From contig DVMU01000180.1 of the NCBI GenBank assembly GCA_018714825.1, forward strand, positions 1 through 42,378: DNA of 42,378 nt, written 5' to 3'. The first letter of the stretch is position 1. Every line of letters begins with the position of its first letter. This DNA is from Candidatus Pullichristensenella excrementigallinarum (GTDB lineage: Bacteria > Bacillota > Clostridia > Christensenellales > Aristaeellaceae). A program made the translations under genes and the position numbers. Below, piece after piece: positions 28,701 through 36,204 of this stretch. The notes beneath the pieces were generated by a model. That model worked only from the letters and a program-made list of their open reading frames with translations, did not search any database and was not told where the DNA came from.

Positions 28701-28986
28701 GCGCGCGGCGGATGAGCATCACGCGGCCCCGCGCGTCGATCCGTTCCCCCTCCGGCGCCCCGGCGGCCTCAAAGATGCGCCCGCACAGCCGCTCGGGACT
28801 GAGCACCTGCAGCCGGAAGGAGCCGCGCAGGCCGAGGCCCCCAAGCAATTTGAGCTCGGTTTCCAGCGTCAGCCGCTTGGGAACGACGACCAGAAGGCTC
28901 TTCTCCGTCTCCTCCAGCACCCGCCGCGCCTCCGCGATCAATTGCCCTTCCAGGAGCGGAAGCCTTCCCGTCAACACCCGAAGCAT
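25699..28986 (-). CDS. addB: AddB-like helicase-nuclease subunit
   Basis: A 1095-residue protein resembling AddB/RexB, which with AddA processes double-strand breaks for recombination. The C-terminal RecB-type nuclease is clear: GTIDRVDEW then VIDYKRS near residue 900. The four-cysteine Fe-S staple is present: C752 in RCPFQHF, and C1052, C1055, C1061 in CEFCRWKSAC, the same C-x2-C-x5-C spacing as Bacillus AddB. The N-terminus lacks a P-loop (RVLTGRLPLLEGQ where AddB has GxxGxGKT), as in RexB. ATG 28986 has GGAGG seven bases away; the ATG six bases upstream is too close to it. No addA follows: the next gene is the decarboxylase. Confidence 0.88.
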   Translation of the reverse strand: MLRVLTGRLPLLEGQLIAEARRVLEETEKSLLVVVPKRLTLETELKLLGGLGLRGSFRLQVLSPERLCGRIFEAAGAPEGERIDARGRVMLIRRALISLKGRLTAYRGAENRRGFAQRCMQDLEILRQAAVTPEELREAAEGFSGSLANKIGDLAEILQAYENALAGRYQDGESELFEATARVRDATFLSECEICFYGFDMTPPTVNRLMGALAAVCPVSALIPLPNDRRARDYDLFHPLEASVRRLLLAAREANALAERVAVDEAEDFRHPELRYLTKELFAFPCRPWEGGVPRAVQLLQARNPQQEALYAAALCRRLARQRHWKWNDMRILCFGLEDYHQALEEAFREYEIPLFLSSSRPASRHALTESLLGALTLLVYNFRTEDALALIGTGFLDIEPDEADRLRNYAVQYGLAGQAFLRPLRRGLQEVVEALEPIRERAFRPVANLRAALREAENLPAQLAALFGFLTDIRAYERSLQKQEEFKALDLRREAGEQAQVWNRVLGTLDQMHAILGERKLPLGELLALLQESLDAAVIKPLPQSGDAVFAQEAERISMQATRAVIVLGASDRAAGAPGGLLNLQQKLRLSEKTRKYLGPDVSDAARSDMYSIKCALAMATEYVMISFPLNGADDQALQPSGMVEQIREIFPALHFRGGLAEDLSLSRMLMESSSAAIKGLSGRLLEAGQVEREALRALKDLPQAGEALARLRSALRLPEEAERLRPGTARELYGKLRRASVTRLESFARCPFQHFAQYGLQPLVVDPYQLTPRDEGLFFHDAVRSFLADALDKDGHIDPDRAQSRMDEISSALLGALREGPLGQTATSLAEERRLRGVARTAARVLAEHLQDSLFRPVELEMRFQEGRGELLVAGDCVLEGTIDRVDEWTDGEDTYLRVIDYKRSARALEMCEIYCGLQLQLLTYLATALRRRGGKSAGVFYFRMDEGILSTQETDPQKIEAERMRSLRMDGLAPNDARLLSAMAPQFDRVLRLRRNQDGSVGKQGNCTDQQGFEKLIGHTLRMAGAHVRDIRGGKAAPAPVRTPSSDACEFCRWKSACLNDPKVHAERLRKIDKMSLPQVLAAIEGFVKIDD

Positions 28987-29022
28987 CTTCATTCCTCCCG
29001 CAAACGGAATTGTATTTCCTCA

Positions 29023-29051
29023 ATCATAGCACAGTTTTCGTCCCTTGGGAA
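29023..29051 (-). promoter_or_regulatory. Predicted promoter of addB
   Basis: Minus-strand TTCCCA (29046-29051), 17 bases, TATGAT (29023-29028) with a TGC extension; about 37 bases before the start. Confidence 0.5.
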
Positions 29052-29176
29052 GCCTGGGCAGGGGAGAACGGGCAAAACCTGCGCGGATTTCCCTGCGATC
29101 GAATGGACAAGCGCGTTCATAAGCGCGAAGATGCCGTCATAAATAATTTCTGCAAATTGGGTTTGGAGGGATGAAC

Positions 29177-31465
29177 ATGCTCAAGGCAATCGGCGCGCGA
29201 ACGGATCTTTCCACGAGCGGACAAAAATGGGGGCGGGCGCTTCTTTCAGGAGGCCTGATGGCAATTCTCTCCCATTCGGGCATGATGCTGGATTTAAAGC
29301 CGTTTGCGCTTGCGTTTTTTGCCGCCGGGCTGATGGCCGGGGAAAACGCGGCCGCGCTGCTCTTGGGACTGTTTGCGGGGAGTTTTTGCCGGGATCTTTC
29401 GCAGATCGACCTGCTTTTGCCGATTGGCTGCGCGATGACGCTGTTATTGTTGCTATTGACGGATCGCTTCCGCGTAGCGGGGAGGGTTTCGGCAGAGGCG
29501 CTCGTCTCGGCGCTGTCGGGCGTGGGGGTGCTGTTGCCGGGTCTGTACCGCTCGGGCGGACAAGTATTCGAGGCCGCGCTGGCGCTGTTGTCGGCGATCA
29601 TCGCGGCGGCGAGCGCCCCGGCATTTCTGGCGGCCTTACGGCTTACGCCTGCCAGAAAGCATCTGATGCAGGAGGAACGCCTGGCCGTGGCGCTGCTTTC
29701 GGTGGCGGCGTTGATCGGGCTCAATGCGCTTTGGCCTGCCGGGGCCGTGGGATTGGCGGGCCTGATGACGCTGACGATGGCCGCCAACGCGGGTTCCGGA
29801 GCCCTGGCGGGCGCAGCGGCAGGACTTGCGCTGATGATTGGGGGAGCGCCTCCGATTCGGGCAGTTTCGCTTGCGGCGGCGGGCGCGGCGGCAGGCGTTT
29901 TGGCCGCGCGCGGAAAAAATTGGTCCGCCCCAGGGTTTGTTCTCTGCGGCGGGCTGGCGGGGTTGTATGATTTTTCGCATTCGCCGGGGCCGGTTCCCTT
30001 TGCGGTTGCCGCCGTCGCGTATCTGATCATTCCGGAGCGCGCGGTCGTGCGGCTGCGCGGGTGGATGCGGGCGGCCCGGGATCATCCCTGCGATCCGGAC
30101 GCGCTGGCGCGCCGCCTGCGTGCGGAAACCGAACACAAACTGCGCGCGCTTTCCGAGGCCTTCGGCGAGCTTTCGGAAGGATATAAGTTGCCCATCGACA
30201 TGCCCGACGAACAGGCGCTCATTTCCGAGATGCGCGCCCGCCTTTGCGAGGGCTGCGGAAGCTATGGGGATTGCTGGGCCGGAGAGGAGAACCGCGCGGT
30301 GCGCCTTTTGTGCCAATTGATTTCCGAGGCCATCGATCCCGACCCGGGCGGAATGCTCTCCACGGGGGAAATTCCTCCGGATATCAAGCGCGTTTGTCGC
30401 CGCGGGGAATCCATTCCCCAGAGGCTTCGGCCCATGTTGCAGGAATTCGCGCTCGTCCGGCGCACGGAGCTCAAGCGCGCCGGGGCAAACCAACTGGTTT
30501 CCGCGCAATTTTTGCAGGCGCAGGCGCTTTTGCAGGGGATGGCGGATCGGCAGATGCGTCCTTTGCGCGTGCGCGACGAAGCGGCCCGGCGGGCCATGGC
30601 CGCGCTGGATCGGGCGGGCGTTCCCGTGCGGGACGCCATGGCGCTGCGCGGCGAACAGCCGGAAATTGTGATGACGCTTTCAGAGGGGAGGTGGACCCGG
30701 GAACAGGCGGAATTGGCGGAAGAAAGCCTTTCGGAGGAATTGGGAGGGCGATACATCGCCGAACCTGCGCAGGAGGATTTTCCCGCGGAAAAGCGCTTTA
30801 TCCGGCTGCCGAAATACGCGGCGAATTGGGGCGTGAGCTGCCTTTCGCTCGAACCGGGCGTTCCCAGCGGGGACAGCCATCTGATCCGAACCCTGCCCGG
30901 AGGGCGGCTTTTGATCGCGCTTTCGGACGGCATGGGAACCGGCGAGGCCGCGCGGCGCGAAAGCGCGCAGACGGTGCGGCTTCTGTGGCAATTCCTGCTG
31001 GCGGAAGTGGATCGCGATTTGGCGCTGAATACGGTCAACGAATTGATGCTGGGCAAATCCGGCGAGGACATGTTCGCCACCGTGGATCTGTGCCTGATCG
31101 ATTTGAATACGGGACGTGCGGAATTTTCCAAATTGGCGGCCAGCCGGTCGCTGATCCTGCGCAACGGCGAGGTTCGGGCGGTGGATGGCGGGCGCCTGCC
31201 GCTGGGAATTCTCGAAAAGGTGCGGCCCTCGGTGGAGGAGGTGGAACTCAATCCCGGGGATCTCCTGCTGATGGGAACCGACGGCATCATGGACGTAGAG
31301 GAAGGGGTGGTGGAGAGCGCGATCAAAAACAACACCACGCTGTCCCCGGCGGAATTGGCCGAGTGCGTGGTGCGGGAAGTGGATAAAAAGACCGATCAGA
31401 GCCGCATGGACGACCGAACTGTTGTATGCGTGAGGATTTCCAAGCGGCGAGCGCGCGGTCCCTGA
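29177..31465 (+). CDS. spoIIE: Stage II sporulation protein E-like PP2C phosphatase
   Basis: A 762-residue protein with SpoIIE architecture: a long hydrophobic N-terminal half (about 20-290, roughly ten membrane segments), a soluble middle region with a Cys cluster (LCEGCGSYGDCW), and a C-terminal PP2C-type phosphatase (about 550-755) with SDGMGTGEA, TVDLCLIDLNTG and MGTDGIMDVE carrying the metal aspartates. In Bacillus SpoIIE dephosphorylates SpoIIAA to activate sigma-F in the forespore and also acts at the polar septum. It is slightly shorter than the Bacillus protein (about 827). ATG 29177 is favoured, as GGAGGG directly abuts the ATG at 29171. I found no convincing promoter or 0A boxes in 29052-29164. 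Confidence 0.93.
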   Translation: MLKAIGARTDLSTSGQKWGRALLSGGLMAILSHSGMMLDLKPFALAFFAAGLMAGENAAALLLGLFAGSFCRDLSQIDLLLPIGCAMTLLLLLLTDRFRVAGRVSAEALVSALSGVGVLLPGLYRSGGQVFEAALALLSAIIAAASAPAFLAALRLTPARKHLMQEERLAVALLSVAALIGLNALWPAGAVGLAGLMTLTMAANAGSGALAGAAAGLALMIGGAPPIRAVSLAAAGAAAGVLAARGKNWSAPGFVLCGGLAGLYDFSHSPGPVPFAVAAVAYLIIPERAVVRLRGWMRAARDHPCDPDALARRLRAETEHKLRALSEAFGELSEGYKLPIDMPDEQALISEMRARLCEGCGSYGDCWAGEENRAVRLLCQLISEAIDPDPGGMLSTGEIPPDIKRVCRRGESIPQRLRPMLQEFALVRRTELKRAGANQLVSAQFLQAQALLQGMADRQMRPLRVRDEAARRAMAALDRAGVPVRDAMALRGEQPEIVMTLSEGRWTREQAELAEESLSEELGGRYIAEPAQEDFPAEKRFIRLPKYAANWGVSCLSLEPGVPSGDSHLIRTLPGGRLLIALSDGMGTGEAARRESAQTVRLLWQFLLAEVDRDLALNTVNELMLGKSGEDMFATVDLCLIDLNTGRAEFSKLAASRSLILRNGEVRAVDGGRLPLGILEKVRPSVEEVELNPGDLLLMGTDGIMDVEEGVVESAIKNNTTLSPAELAECVVREVDKKTDQSRMDDRTVVCVRISKRRARGP

Positions 31466-31516
31466 GAAGACGGCTTTGGAAAACCGGGGAACGATCCCGG
31501 AACAGACCAATGCGAC

Positions 31517-32362
31517 CTACCGGGAGCCTCGCGCCCCCAGCAATTCCGGCAGCGCGGTTTCCAGCTGCACGCCGTAATTGACCTCGACCGGACAATCCAT
31601 CGAAAGGGCGATGGCCCTGCGGGTAAAGCGGGTCGCCCTGCCCACGGCGTCCTCCAGAGAAGAACCATGGGTCAGTTCACCGGCCAGCACGCTGGAGAAC
31701 AGATCGCCCGTGCCGGGATAGTGCGCCGGGAGACGCTCAAACGGGCAGAGGCCCACCTGCGAATCCTCCCTGGAAAGAAACACGTTTGCGGGGCCCGATT
31801 CCAGCGGGAAGCTGGTGATTACCGCCGAACGCGCGCCCATACGGATCAGCTTTTTGAGCATTTCCGCCGCCTCCGAGAGGGTACGGGGGCGAAGCGAATA
31901 GTCTTCTCCGGTCAAAAGCGCGTATTCGGTCATATTTGGGGTCACCACATCGGCCAACGCGAACAGCGAACGCTGCATCGCGGGCATTTCAGGGGACATG
32001 CCCGCGTACAGCGCACCATCATCCCCCATCACGGGATCGACAATCGCAACAGCGTCCTTCTGCCATTGCAACAACTCCCGAACTACGGATATCTGCTCGG
32101 GCCCGGCAAGGTATCCCGCGTACACCGCGTCAAAGCGCAGATTCATTTTTTGCCAGTGAAGGAGGCAGTCACGCATGAAATCCGTCAAATCTCTCGCGGC
32201 AATCCCGGAGAAGGCCGTGTGCGCGCTGAGCACCGCGGTCGGCAGAGGAATCACCTGCGCGCCCATGGCGCTGAGGACCGGGATGACCACGGTCAGGGCG
32301 CAGCGCCCCACGCTGCTCAGATCGTGCACGGCGGCGACGGTCTTGGCCGGATTCATTGCCAT
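31517..32362 (-). CDS. Pyridoxal/pyridoxamine kinase
   Basis: A 281-residue ribokinase-like vitamin B6 kinase. AVHDLSSVGRCALTVVIPVLSAMG (in parts, 11-34) and PLPTAVLSAHTAF (39-51) are the typical substrate-side signatures of the clostridial pyridoxamine kinase group. IVDPVMGDDG (107-116) and PGTGDLFSS (216-224) with catalytic Asp220 complete the active site. It phosphorylates pyridoxal-type vitamers to make PLP. The start overlaps the end of the ABC ATPase gene by ten bases, with GGAG five bases upstream, so it is translated as the last gene of the exporter operon, perhaps only for expression convenience. Confidence 0.93.
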   Translation of the reverse strand: MAMNPAKTVAAVHDLSSVGRCALTVVIPVLSAMGAQVIPLPTAVLSAHTAFSGIAARDLTDFMRDCLLHWQKMNLRFDAVYAGYLAGPEQISVVRELLQWQKDAVAIVDPVMGDDGALYAGMSPEMPAMQRSLFALADVVTPNMTEYALLTGEDYSLRPRTLSEAAEMLKKLIRMGARSAVITSFPLESGPANVFLSREDSQVGLCPFERLPAHYPGTGDLFSSVLAGELTHGSSLEDAVGRATRFTRRAIALSMDCPVEVNYGVQLETALPELLGARGSR

Positions 32363-33618
32363 TCCATCTCCAATCTTGCAAGTCGCGCGTTGCCCCAGAG
32401 GTTCTCCTGCCAGGTAAACCCGTCGGTGAGCGCGGGATTGTCGGAAATGATAAAGTGCCCGACATCCTCGAGGCTGTCGTAATAAAAGCTCCTGCCCTTG
32501 GGATCGCCATCCACCAGGGCGAGGCCGATGGAGTATTCGCCGGGCGCGATGAAATCCAGAGGAAAGCGCACGCGGATCGTCGGCTGATCGCCGGGACGCA
32601 CCTCGAACGCGTCCGTCTGCGTCATGGCCACGGGCGACATGGCGTGGTTTTTCAAAATCAGCCGCAGCCGCAGCCGCGATTCGGGAATATCTACCCGGAA
32701 GGTCAGCGCGAATTCCATCGTGCCGCCCATCTGGTATTCCATGGTTTCCGAACCGATCACGCGCATGGAGAGCATTCGGATATTCGCGCCGCGCAGCTTG
32801 CCGCGGGGCAATTCGTCCAGATTGCGCTCGACGGTGCGCACGCCGCTTCCCGCGTACAGATCCATGGCGCGGGAAACCGTCCCATCATAGAGCAAATGGC
32901 CGTTTTCCAGATAGATCGCGCGCGTGCACAGGTGCGAAATGGTGCGCATGTTGTGGCTGACGTACAAAACCGTGCGCCCGCCCCGGGCCACGTCCGCCAT
33001 CTTTCCCAGGCATTTTTGCTGGAAGGACACGTCGCCCACGGCCAGGACTTCGTCGCAAATGAGGATGTCCGGGTCCAGATGCGCTGCGACCGCGAAGGCC
33101 AGTTTCACATACATGCCCGAGGAATAGCGCTTGACCGGCGTATCGATAAACTGCTCGATTTCGGAAAATTCGATGATATCCTTGATCTTGGAGGCGGTTT
33201 CCTGGCGGGACATGCCCAGGATCGCGCCGTTGAGGAAGATGTTTTCCCGCCCGGTCAATTCCTGATGAAAGCCCGTGCCCACTTCCAACAGGCTCGCCAC
33301 CCGGCCGCGAATGCGGATTTCGCCGGAAGTGGGCGCGGTGATGCGGGAGATGAGCTTGAGAAGGGTGGATTTCCCTGCGCCGTTTCTGCCGATCACGCCC
33401 AGCGCGTCGCCGCGATCGGCCACGGTGGAAACCTCTTCCAGCGCCATGAAGGTCGTCGGCTCCAGAGGGCGGTTGGAATTGATCTTGCGGTTGGGGTCCG
33501 GCTTGCCGCGCCGGCGCGCCATCCAGCTTTGCAGATCCCTGCGCAGAGTTCCGCCGCCGATGGCGCCCAACCGATATTGCTTGGAGACGTTGTCGATCTC
33601 CAGAGTGCGCTCCGACAT
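32353..33618 (-). CDS. ABC polysaccharide exporter, ATP-binding protein with Wzt-like C-terminal domain
   Basis: A 421-residue ATPase of the TagH/Wzt/KpsT type that powers export of lipid-linked surface polymers. Walker A is GRNGAGKS (77-84), the signature is YSSGM (166-169 region), Walker B is ILICDEVLAVGD (185-196) and the H-loop is YVSHNM. The long insertion before Walker A is typical of this branch. Residues about 270-421 form a beta-rich Wzt_C-like domain; in Wzt such domains recognise the polymer end group. This implies that chains carry a specific terminal modification. GGAGG precedes the start, 11 bases after the permease stop. Confidence 0.93.
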   Translation of the reverse strand: MSERTLEIDNVSKQYRLGAIGGGTLRRDLQSWMARRRGKPDPNRKINSNRPLEPTTFMALEEVSTVADRGDALGVIGRNGAGKSTLLKLISRITAPTSGEIRIRGRVASLLEVGTGFHQELTGRENIFLNGAILGMSRQETASKIKDIIEFSEIEQFIDTPVKRYSSGMYVKLAFAVAAHLDPDILICDEVLAVGDVSFQQKCLGKMADVARGGRTVLYVSHNMRTISHLCTRAIYLENGHLLYDGTVSRAMDLYAGSGVRTVERNLDELPRGKLRGANIRMLSMRVIGSETMEYQMGGTMEFALTFRVDIPESRLRLRLILKNHAMSPVAMTQTDAFEVRPGDQPTIRVRFPLDFIAPGEYSIGLALVDGDPKGRSFYYDSLEDVGHFIISDNPALTDGFTWQENLWGNARLARLEMEWQ

Positions 33619-33629
33619 GCGAACCTCCT

Positions 33630-34496
33630 TTACACTGTGTCCATAAACGTCTTTTCAATCCGGGAGAAGAGAAGAAGCCCCAACACAAACACCGCCAGCG
33701 TCGTTCCGATCGAAATGGGCATGTAGTGCAGGCTGAAGCTCTCCACGCCCAGATAGGCGCTTCGGAAAAATTCGATGATGGGGGTCATGGGATTGAGCAT
33801 GTAAAGCCCGATCAGATGGGGATATTTCTCCATGACCAGGGATGCGGAATAGGTTACGGGCGTGCCGTACATCCACAGATGCACGCCGAAACCCACCAAC
33901 ATGTTTAGATCGCGATACTTGGTGGTCAGGGAAGAAATGATGATCCCGATGCCCAGAGAGAGCACCGCCGTCTGCAAAAGCAGCAGGGGCGTGAAGGCGA
34001 TCATCGCGAAATTCGGATGTACCGGAGAGTTTGGCTTGAGAGCATAAATCAGAAGGAACACCAGGAAGAACAAAAACTGCACCAGAAAATTCAATAGCTG
34101 CGTCAGGGCAATGGAAATCGGCACGCACAGCCGGGGAAAGTACACCTTGCTGAAAAGGCTGCGGTTGGTGATAAAGGTTTTGCTCGATTGCGTGAGGCAA
34201 CTGGAGAAAAACGACCAACAGATATTGCCCGCCATGTAGAACAGAAAAGAAGGCATACCGTCTGTCGGCAAGCCGGCAATGCCGCCGAAGACCACGGTGA
34301 ACACCAATGTGGTCAAAAGCGGCTGGATGATCACCCAGGCCGGGCCGAGGACGGTTTGCTTGTAATTGACGGTGAAATTCCTCTTGAACAGGAGCAGCGT
34401 CAAATCCCGGTAGCGAATCAGTTCCCGGAAATTCAAATCCAGCCATTTCTTCTTCGGCCGGATGATGATGTCCCACTGCTCGTTGGGGTTTGTCAT
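33630..34496 (-). CDS. ABC polysaccharide exporter, permease (TagG/Wzm-like)
   Basis: A 288-residue ABC-2 type permease with six hydrophobic segments. LGPAWVIIQPLLTTLVFTVVFG and NPMTPIIEFFRS are typical of TagG/RfbA/KpsM permeases. It pairs with the ATPase downstream to move undecaprenyl-linked polymer across the membrane. The start is ATG 34496, downstream of GGAGGAGG; the frame extends another 27 codons upstream through the promoter. Divergent from the ACT-MBL gene and opposite the surface-polymer operon that starts at 36.2 kb. Confidence 0.93.
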   Translation of the reverse strand: MTNPNEQWDIIIRPKKKWLDLNFRELIRYRDLTLLLFKRNFTVNYKQTVLGPAWVIIQPLLTTLVFTVVFGGIAGLPTDGMPSFLFYMAGNICWSFFSSCLTQSSKTFITNRSLFSKVYFPRLCVPISIALTQLLNFLVQFLFFLVFLLIYALKPNSPVHPNFAMIAFTPLLLLQTAVLSLGIGIIISSLTTKYRDLNMLVGFGVHLWMYGTPVTYSASLVMEKYPHLIGLYMLNPMTPIIEFFRSAYLGVESFSLHYMPISIGTTLAVFVLGLLLFSRIEKTFMDTV

Positions 34497-34531
34497 GGAA
34501 AAAAGATCCTCCTCCCTTGTAATGCCATTCC

Positions 34532-34560
34532 ATTCTAGCATGTGCCCCGGGGCATTGCAA
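34532..34560 (-). promoter_or_regulatory. Promoter of the ABC exporter operon with a palindrome in its spacer
   Basis: Minus-strand TTGCAA (34555-34560), 17 bases, TAGAAT (34532-34537) with a TGC extension. The spacer contains the perfect 12-bp palindrome TGCCCCGGGGCA (34543-34554), placed where a regulator could bind between the -35 and -10. Next to it, GGCATTGC is directly repeated at 34551 and 34565. Confidence 0.65.
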
Positions 34561-34650
34561 GCCCGGCATTGCGGCAAAACTGTTGGGATACGCGAAAATC
34601 TTGGGATACCTTTTCACAAAACCCTGATAGATCCGGGCGAATTGGACGGC

Positions 34651-34656
34651 TATAAT
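34651..34656 (+). promoter_or_regulatory. -10 element of the ACT-MBL gene
   Basis: A perfect TATAAT, 26 bases before the GTG start. No good -35 is present at 16-18 bases, which suggests activator dependence or a weak promoter. Confidence 0.5.
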
Positions 34657-34681
34657 GATCCCGGACAGGGGGGAAAAAGCC

Positions 34682-36121
34682 GTGAAAAAGACCTATGTGA
34701 CTCGTATGCCCGATCAGTCCGGGGCCTTTTTGGAGGCCAGCCGGATCGCCGCGTCGCTCGGGGCGAACATCACCCGCGTCAGTTACAACAAGGCCGTGGA
34801 TGTGCACACGCTCTTTCTGGAGGTTTCGGGGAACGCGCAGCAGCATCTGGCGTTGGGCGCCGCGCTGGAGAAGATCGGCTATCTTCCCCAGAAGGAGGAG
34901 CGCTCGCGGGTGCTCTTGGTCTGCTTCCGGCTGCGGGACGTGCCCGGCGCGGTCACGCCGATTCTCGAATTGATCCGATCCTATCGCTTCAACATCTCCT
35001 ATATCAGTTCCCACGAGGATGATTCGCTCTATCAGGATTTCAAGATGGGCCTGTTGGTGGAAGATCCAGAAAATGTCCGCGAATTTTTGCGCAGCGCGTC
35101 CGAATTGTGCGAGGTGCGCGTCGTGGATTACGACGGATTCAGCAAGGTGCTGGACAATACGGTCTTCTACCTCAACTTTTCCAATCGCCTCTCGGAACTT
35201 TTGCAGCTTAATTCCGAACAAAAACAGGCGCTCACGCTGGATTCCAATCGCATCATGCAGATGCTGGAGGATCGCGGGGAGACGCCCTATAAGACCTTTG
35301 AGACCATCGGCCGGTTCGCCGCCATGCTGTGCCGGTATAAAGGGGCCGAGTTCCGCCCGCGCGTTACCCAAAGGGAAATGGAAGGCGGCGCGAAGCTTAC
35401 GGTGATCGAGCCGCCGTGCGGCAGCAACACGACCGTTCTGGAAAGCGGGGAGGCGCTGTTGTTTGTGGACAGCGGCTTTGCCTGCTATCGGGAGGAGATG
35501 CTCTGTGTTCTGGATCGACTGCTTCCGAATTGGAAGACGCGGCCCAGGGCGCTGCTTTTGACGCATCCGGACATCGATCATTGCGGCCTGGTATCGCTGT
35601 TTGACCGGGTGTATTTGGCGGAGGAGGCCCGGGAGAACTTTCTCCTGGAAATCGGGGGCAAGCCCAATTTCCGCGAACAGAAGCCGGAGCACGCGCCCTA
35701 TTGCCGCCTGAGCAAGCTCTTCTCCGGCTATCGCCCGCCCCGGGAAAAGGCGCTGATCCCCGTGGACGCGCCGGACGCTATGCCCCTGGAGCGCGCGGGA
35801 AGGCTGGAATTCGGCGGAATGGAGCTGGCGATCTATCGCGGGAACGGCGGCCATTCGCGGGGCGAATTGGTCGCGGTCTGCGAAAAGATGCGGCTTGTCT
35901 TCAGCGGGGACATCGCGGTCAACGTTCATGGATTTACGCCTGAACAGGCTGCGTTTAACCAATTGGCGCCCTATCTCATGACCGGCGTGGACACTCTGCC
36001 TTCCAGGGCGCGCGAGGAGCGGGAGGCGCTCTTTGCACGCTTTCCGAAAGAAAAGTATCTCTATTGCCCGGGCCACGGCGCGCTCCTGGGAGGAATTCAA
36101 GGATCGGAAAAAGGGGATTAG
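34682..36121 (+). CDS. Tandem-ACT protein with C-terminal metallo-beta-lactamase fold
   Basis: A 479-residue protein. Residues 1-70 and 76-150 look like two ACT domains (KKTYVTRMPDQSGAFLEAS and LLVCFRLRDVPGAVTPILE both show the strand-DxPG-helix pattern). About 150-235 is a helical linker. Residues 238-475 are a metallo-beta-lactamase fold with HPDIDH (295-300, the HxHxDH motif with Asp at the second position), H391 in GGHSRGE, D410 in FSGDIAVN and H465 in CPGHG. ACT domains usually bind amino acids, so a ligand-regulated hydrolase is a reasonable inference; the substrate is unknown. Start: GTG 34682 with GGGGGG about seven bases upstream; an ATG at 34655 overlaps the -10. It lies between the exporter and the polymer operon. 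Confidence 0.82.
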   Translation: MKKTYVTRMPDQSGAFLEASRIAASLGANITRVSYNKAVDVHTLFLEVSGNAQQHLALGAALEKIGYLPQKEERSRVLLVCFRLRDVPGAVTPILELIRSYRFNISYISSHEDDSLYQDFKMGLLVEDPENVREFLRSASELCEVRVVDYDGFSKVLDNTVFYLNFSNRLSELLQLNSEQKQALTLDSNRIMQMLEDRGETPYKTFETIGRFAAMLCRYKGAEFRPRVTQREMEGGAKLTVIEPPCGSNTTVLESGEALLFVDSGFACYREEMLCVLDRLLPNWKTRPRALLLTHPDIDHCGLVSLFDRVYLAEEARENFLLEIGGKPNFREQKPEHAPYCRLSKLFSGYRPPREKALIPVDAPDAMPLERAGRLEFGGMELAIYRGNGGHSRGELVAVCEKMRLVFSGDIAVNVHGFTPEQAAFNQLAPYLMTGVDTLPSRAREEREALFARFPKEKYLYCPGHGALLGGIQGSEKGD

Positions 36122-36143
36122 TCCCGATTCCGCGCGCTTTTTC

Positions 36144-36172
36144 TTGCCTATTGGGTTGCGGGATGGTATAAT
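36144..36172 (+). promoter_or_regulatory. Promoter of the surface-polymer operon
   Basis: TTGCCT (36144-36149), 17 bases, then TATAAT (36167-36172) with a TGG extension. The first start codon is at 36205. No further promoter or terminator is seen until the window's end, so this probably drives all six genes. Confidence 0.82.
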
Positions 36173-36204
36173 ATTTGCGATTACAGAGGAGGAGGAAGGG
36201 CGAA

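Noticed and set aside
29052-29164. Spo0A boxes or sigma-H promoter before spoIIE
   Set aside because: TGGACA at 29104 and AT-rich CATAAATAAT near 29139 were considered, but the spacing is wrong and no clear 0A box is present.
36121-36180. Terminator between the ACT-MBL gene and the polymer operon
   Set aside because: A short T run follows GCGCGC at 36131-36142, but no stable stem precedes it.
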